Made by a program: the position numbers and the translations under genes
Shown: positions 14,951 through 18,327 of the stretch, piece by piece
Numbering within the stretch: the stretch's first letter is position 1
Layout: every line of letters begins with the position of its first letter
The notes under the pieces: model-generated
The model's input: only the letters and a program-made list of their open reading frames with translations
Databases searched by the model: none
Told to the model about the DNA's origin: nothing
NCBI GenBank assembly: GCA_047615865.1
Contig: JBLHIB010000069.1
Location: 1 to 18,327 of the forward strand
Length of the DNA stretch: 18,327 nucleotides
Reading direction: 5' to 3'
From: JADFAK01 sp047615865
Lineage (GTDB): Bacteria > Bacteroidota > Bacteroidia > Flavobacteriales_D > Sanyastnellaceae

Positions 14951-15138
14951 GCTTAACCTTTAGTATTAACCTTAATTGCTATAAGATGCTTATGAGAAAA
15001 ATATCTTATATTTTTTTATTGCTGTTTTGGTGTGAGGATGCTCTTAACTTCACCCTACACTAAGTAATACTGAAAGTCGTAAATAAAAGTTTCAATATTT
15101 CTAAAATATTTACATATACCTGTTTAAGTGTCTGTTTA
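14951..15138. other. AT-rich, hairpin-rich stretch between clpB and its terminator
   Basis: No gene is seen here. Three further inverted repeats are present: AATATTT-CTA-AAATATT (15094-15110), an approximately 10-bp stem with one bulge (15030-15040 with 15051-15060), and TATAAGAT/ATCTTATA (14980-14987 with 15003-15010). There is also a direct repeat TTAACCTT (14953-14960, 14966-14973). This may be a structured clpB 3' untranslated region or a small RNA ending at the 14919-14950 terminator. No full TAnnTTTG box on the minus strand was found to start such an RNA. Confidence 0.4.
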
Positions 15139-17763
15139 TTAGTTGATTAGTTCGATGAATTTTTCTTCTTCGATTTTCTTTCTAAAAACAATCTCACCGT
15201 CAAAAGCATCTACAACGACATCTGCCGACTGATCAATGGTGCCTGACAATATAGCTTTAGACAACCCGTTCAACACATCTCGCTGAATTGCTCGTTTCAC
15301 AGGACGAGCTCCAAATTGTGGATCATAGCCTTTGTCTGATAAGTGCTCGAGTGCTTCTTCGGTGCATACAAGGTGTATGCCTGTGTCCTGAATTCGAACA
15401 TTCAAACGCTGCATTTGCAACTTGACGATTTCGGTGATCTGATCCTTCGTGAGTGGAGTAAACATGATCGTTTCGTCTACACGATTGAGGAATTCAGGTC
15501 TCACAGATTTCTTCAACTCTTCGAAAACCTCGTCGCGAGTGAAATCCCAATTGATGTTTTCGTCTCCATTCTCCGCTTGATCAAATCGCTCTTGAATGAT
15601 ATGACTACCGATGTTACTGGTCATAATGATGATTGTATTCTTAAAATTCACCACACGTCCTTTGTTGTCGGTTAGTCGACCATCATCTAGTACTTGCAAC
15701 AAAATATTGAAGACATCTGGATGCGCTTTTTCAATCTCATCGAGTAGTACTACTGAATATGGTTTTCTCCGCACAGCCTCCGTCAACTGACCACCTTCTT
15801 CGTACCCGACATATCCGGGAGGCGAGCCTACAAGTCGGCTTACAGAATGCCTTTCTTGGTACTCACTCATGTCGATTCGGGTCATCGAGTTCTCATCGTT
15901 GAACAAGAATTCACTCAATGCTTTTGCAAGCTCGGTCTTTCCGACACCAGTAGTTCCAAGGAATATGAATGATCCAATGGGTTTTTTCTCATCGGCCAGA
16001 CCTGAGCGACTTCTTCTCACCGCATCACTTACCGCTTCGATGGCTTCTTTTTGACCCACAACACGCTGTCCAAGTTCATCTTCGAGTCTCAGTAGTTTTT
16101 CGCGTTCACTTTCGATCATGCGACTCACCGGAATCCCAGTCCATTGGGCAACTATGCTCGCAATCTCCTCGGCGTCCACTTCTTCCTTGATCATTTGCGA
16201 GTTAACCTGCAATTCGGCGAGTATCTCCCGGTTCTTCACGATCAATTCTTCCTGCTCCTTCAATCTGCCGTAGCGTATCTCTGCCACCTTGCCAAAGTCG
16301 CCATTTCGTTCGGCTTGTTCGGCTTCTAACTTGAAATCCTCGATGTCTTTTTTCGCTTGCTGAATCTTCTCGACGACATCTTTCTCGGCTTGCCATTTGG
16401 CGGCCAGCGAATCTCGGTCTTCTTTCAAGTTGGCTATATCCTCTTTCAACTTTCCGAGCTTGGTCTTATCATTCTCACGCTTGATAGCCTCGCGTTCGAT
16501 TTCCAGTTGCATTATTTTGCGTTCAACTTCGTCCAGTTCTTCTGGCTTGCTATTGATCTCTAAACGCAGTTTTGCGGCTGCTTCATCTATTAAATCAATG
16601 GCCTTGTCAGGCAAATGCCGGTCTGTAATATACCGCTGCGAAAGTTCTACGGCAGCAATGATCGCCGCATCCTTGATTTGCACTTTGTGGTAGTTCTCGT
16701 AGCGTTCCTTTAGTCCCCTCAGAATTGATATCGCATCCTCGGTACTTGGTTCGTCGACCATTACTTTTTGGAATCTTCGTTCCAGGGCTTTGTCTTTTTC
16801 GAAGTATTTTTGGTACTCGTTCAACGTCGTTGCACCTACAGCCCGCAGCTCACCTCGAGCCAATGCAGGCTTCAATATATTGGCCGCATCCATTGCACCT
16901 TCTCCGCCTCCTGCGCCCACAAGTGTGTGGATTTCGTCAATGAAGAGGATGATTGTACCATCCGATTTCTGGACTTCTTTCACGACGCCTTTGAGTCGTT
17001 CTTCAAACTCACCTTTGTACTTGGCTCCAGCAATAAGAGCACCCATGTCCAAAGAATAGATGGTCTTATCGGCCAAGTTATCTGGAACATCACCACTTAC
17101 AATTCTATGAGCTATTCCTTCGGCAATCGCTGTTTTACCAACGCCTGGTTCGCCTATAATCAGCGGATTGTTCTTTGTTCGACGCGAGAGGATATGCATG
17201 ACCCGACGTATCTCATCATCGCGACCAATGACAGGATCCAGCTTGCCTTCTCTGGCGAGTTCATTTAGATTTCGAGCGTATTTTGAAAGTGTATTGTATG
17301 TCTCTTCCTGAGACGCCGATGTCACGCGTTCACCTTGTCGGAGCTCTAGAATGGCACTTTTAAGTGATTTCGCTGTAACACCGTGATCCTTTAGTAAGGA
17401 AGCCGTGCTATCTGATGCAGACAACATTCCCAAAAGAAGGTGTTCAATTGAAACGTATTCATCTTGAAAGTCCTTGAGCATACCCTGCGCTTTTTGCATG
17501 GTAGTGGATGCATCACGACTCAGATGTTGTGATCCTCCAGTCACTTTTGGGTAGGACTCGAGTATTTTGTCTAGTGTTTGTTGTAGTATAGGTAGATTGA
17601 CATTGAGCTTCTTAAGTAAGAATGGCGCAACGTTCTCATCGACGGCAAAGATTCCCTTCAATAGATGGGCATTGTCAATGCTTTGATGTCCCAATTCTGA
17701 GGCAAGCTGCTGAGCGTGCTGGATGGCCTCTTGGGATTTGATGGTAAACTTTTTTAAATCCAT
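15139..17763 (-). CDS. clpB: ATP-dependent disaggregase ClpB
   Basis: An 874-residue hexameric Hsp100 chaperone that pulls polypeptides out of aggregates together with DnaK. The domain order is complete: two N-terminal Clp_N repeats (about 1-145), AAA1 with Walker A GEPGVGKT (204-211) and Walker B ILFIDE (272-277), a long coiled-coil middle domain (about 405-525) that defines ClpB rather than ClpA or ClpC, then AAA2 with Walker A GTTGVGKT (603-610), pore loop GSPPGYVGYEE (646-656) and Walker B VVLLDE (671-676). There is no ClpP-binding loop signature. The C-terminal D2-small domain has YDPQFGARPVKR. Length is normal. The gene is transcribed alone, divergent from the phosphoribosyltransferase gene. 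No CIRCE-type operator is visible upstream, so heat control would rely on other factors. Confidence 0.97.
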   Translation of the reverse strand: MDLKKFTIKSQEAIQHAQQLASELGHQSIDNAHLLKGIFAVDENVAPFLLKKLNVNLPILQQTLDKILESYPKVTGGSQHLSRDASTTMQKAQGMLKDFQDEYVSIEHLLLGMLSASDSTASLLKDHGVTAKSLKSAILELRQGERVTSASQEETYNTLSKYARNLNELAREGKLDPVIGRDDEIRRVMHILSRRTKNNPLIIGEPGVGKTAIAEGIAHRIVSGDVPDNLADKTIYSLDMGALIAGAKYKGEFEERLKGVVKEVQKSDGTIILFIDEIHTLVGAGGGEGAMDAANILKPALARGELRAVGATTLNEYQKYFEKDKALERRFQKVMVDEPSTEDAISILRGLKERYENYHKVQIKDAAIIAAVELSQRYITDRHLPDKAIDLIDEAAAKLRLEINSKPEELDEVERKIMQLEIEREAIKRENDKTKLGKLKEDIANLKEDRDSLAAKWQAEKDVVEKIQQAKKDIEDFKLEAEQAERNGDFGKVAEIRYGRLKEQEELIVKNREILAELQVNSQMIKEEVDAEEIASIVAQWTGIPVSRMIESEREKLLRLEDELGQRVVGQKEAIEAVSDAVRRSRSGLADEKKPIGSFIFLGTTGVGKTELAKALSEFLFNDENSMTRIDMSEYQERHSVSRLVGSPPGYVGYEEGGQLTEAVRRKPYSVVLLDEIEKAHPDVFNILLQVLDDGRLTDNKGRVVNFKNTIIIMTSNIGSHIIQERFDQAENGDENINWDFTRDEVFEELKKSVRPEFLNRVDETIMFTPLTKDQITEIVKLQMQRLNVRIQDTGIHLVCTEEALEHLSDKGYDPQFGARPVKRAIQRDVLNGLSKAILSGTIDQSADVVVDAFDGEIVFRKKIEEEKFIELIN

Positions 17764-17794
17764 AGGGAGTGTTTTTTATTTCGATTTCTATTAC

Positions 17795-17819
17795 GACCGT
17801 CTAGGTCAATTTAGAGACC
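17795..17819. repeat. Alternating GACC/GGTC/GACC repeat upstream of clpB
   Basis: GACC (17795-17798), GGTC (17804-17807) and GACC (17816-17819) lie 32-56 bases before the clpB start. The middle copy can pair with either neighbour, giving two mutually exclusive short hairpins or two overlapping operator half-site pairs. The arms are only four bases, so chance is possible. Confidence 0.2.
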
Positions 17820-17929
17820 AAGCCCCAAGTGATGATTGAAGTCGGTAATTTTGACGTAGAGAAGCACGATTGAATGACGGAATGGCTTGTTATTGTTGGG
17901 TTTGCAGACAAATAGGCAGCCGAAGACTT

Positions 17930-17972
17930 AAGTGTGAAATATATACGAGTCTGCCTTTCTCATCTCACACTT
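17930..17972. promoter_or_regulatory. Inverted repeat upstream of the phosphoribosyltransferase promoter
   Basis: AAGTGTGA (17930-17937) and TCACACTT (17965-17972) form a perfect 8-bp inverted repeat separated by 27 bases. It brackets the -33 region of the promoter whose -7 box begins at 17976. It could be a pair of operator half-sites for a regulator acting on this gene or on clpB, transcribed the other way. Confidence 0.3.
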
Positions 17973-17975
17973 TAT

Positions 17976-17983
17976 TACATTTG
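17976..17983 (+). promoter_or_regulatory. -7 promoter box of the phosphoribosyltransferase gene
   Basis: TACATTTG is a full TAnnTTTG match ending four bases before ATG 17988, which predicts a leaderless or nearly leaderless mRNA. A TTTC lies 16 bases upstream as a weak -33 element. Confidence 0.5.
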
Positions 17984-17987
17984 CCGA

Positions 17988-18327
17988 ATGGCGGATAAAA
18001 CAATAATTCTTACAGACCGACAGATCGATCAAAAGATCCAACGTATTGCTCACCAGATCCATGAACTAGTTTTTTCTGAAAAGGAAATTTTTGTAGTTGG
18101 AATTGAGAAGAATGGAGTTGAATTTGCCAATCGATTAACGCGGGTGCTAGGTGAAATCAGCAATGTGAAGATCAATCAATGTGCTATAGGTATTCAAAAA
18201 GATAAGCCTTCGGCAAATGAAGTTCGCTTTGATGGTGACTTGTCGGCCATTAAGAACAAAACAGTGTTTCTAGTGGATGATGTAATCAACTCGGGCCGTA
18301 CATTGATTTATGCTGTGCAGTATTTGC
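17988..18327 (+). CDS. PyrR/Hpt-like phosphoribosyltransferase, cut by the window end
   Basis: The first 113 residues of a type I phosphoribosyltransferase; the 3' end is beyond the window. It opens MADKTIILTDRQIDQKIQRI, as in PyrR- and hypoxanthine-PRTase-like proteins, has the IFVVGIEKNGVEFANRL strand-loop that holds pyrophosphate, and reaches the PRPP-binding signature VFLVDDVINSGRTLIYAV at about residues 93-110, with the Asp-Asp pair and the SGRT loop. Such enzymes transfer ribose phosphate from PRPP to a purine or pyrimidine base, or sense uridine nucleotides when they act as PyrR. Which of these applies cannot be told without the C-terminal hood. In related genomes this gene is, from memory, often beside aroK. 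The start is supported by the promoter box just before it. Confidence 0.85.
   Translation, partial: MADKTIILTDRQIDQKIQRIAHQIHELVFSEKEIFVVGIEKNGVEFANRLTRVLGEISNVKINQCAIGIQKDKPSANEVRFDGDLSAIKNKTVFLVDDVINSGRTLIYAVQYL

Noticed and set aside
14753..14956. 67-codon plus-strand ORF over the purB promoter and clpB terminator
   Set aside because: It overlaps the purB start, the TATCTTTG box and the terminator stem, and its basic residues come from A-rich DNA.
16768..17268. 166-codon plus-strand ORF inside clpB
   Set aside because: It is the antisense of conserved ClpB AAA1 sequence; its composition is Cys/Phe/Ser-rich with no domain.
1..18327. CRISPR array, insertion sequence, tRNA, defence or phage genes
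   Set aside because: No regularly spaced repeats, transposase or integrase motifs, cloverleaf-like sequence or phage structural genes were seen on either strand.

Overview
The window looks like chromosomal DNA of a Bacteroidota member, most likely Flavobacteriales-like. Three features support this: a type IX secretion (T9SS) C-terminal sorting domain on the protein at 8980-9744, repeated TAnnTTTG promoter boxes in front of genes, and starts that lack clear Shine-Dalgarno sequences. The lineage call is inference; no rRNA or tRNA gene was seen.

Layout. 1-2000: an AraC-type regulator and a membrane-anchored protein with an HExxH zinc-protease motif. Both are visibly more AT-rich than the rest (about one third GC in sampled lines, against a little over 40% further on). 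2105-5297: an M19-type dipeptidase, a conserved hypothetical gene on the minus strand, pyrD (class 2 dihydroorotate dehydrogenase) and the broken remains of a DUF1801-like gene. 5305-7058 (minus): a metallo-beta-lactamase-fold hydrolase whose stop overlaps the start of a secreted protein. 7156-8804 (plus): xseA-xseB, exonuclease VII. 8980-9744: a DUF4252-like protein with a T9SS tail, followed by a clear terminator. 10089-10736: an exported YiiX-like papain-fold peptidase. 10737-11167: gene-poor, with one possible 40-residue lipoprotein. 11198-11629: a DUF983 zinc-ribbon membrane protein. 11631-14809 (minus): purB and an MsbA-like ABC exporter with an ATGA overlap. 15139-17763 (minus): clpB, with a strong terminator well downstream. 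17988-end: the start of a PyrR/Hpt-like phosphoribosyltransferase, cut by the window edge.

Most of the window is housekeeping: pyrimidine and purine synthesis, exonuclease VII, the ClpB disaggregase, and a lipid or drug exporter. The accessory or less usual parts are the AT-rich regulator/protease pair, the orphan DUF4252-T9SS protein, the DUF1801 relic and the gene-poor stretch before the DUF983 gene. I see no CRISPR array, insertion sequence, prophage, defence cassette or biosynthetic cluster. I did not find a convincing new multi-gene system. The best leads are the HExxH membrane protein, the DUF4252-T9SS fusion and a recurring TAnnTTTG-N4-ATG arrangement that predicts leaderless or nearly leaderless mRNAs.
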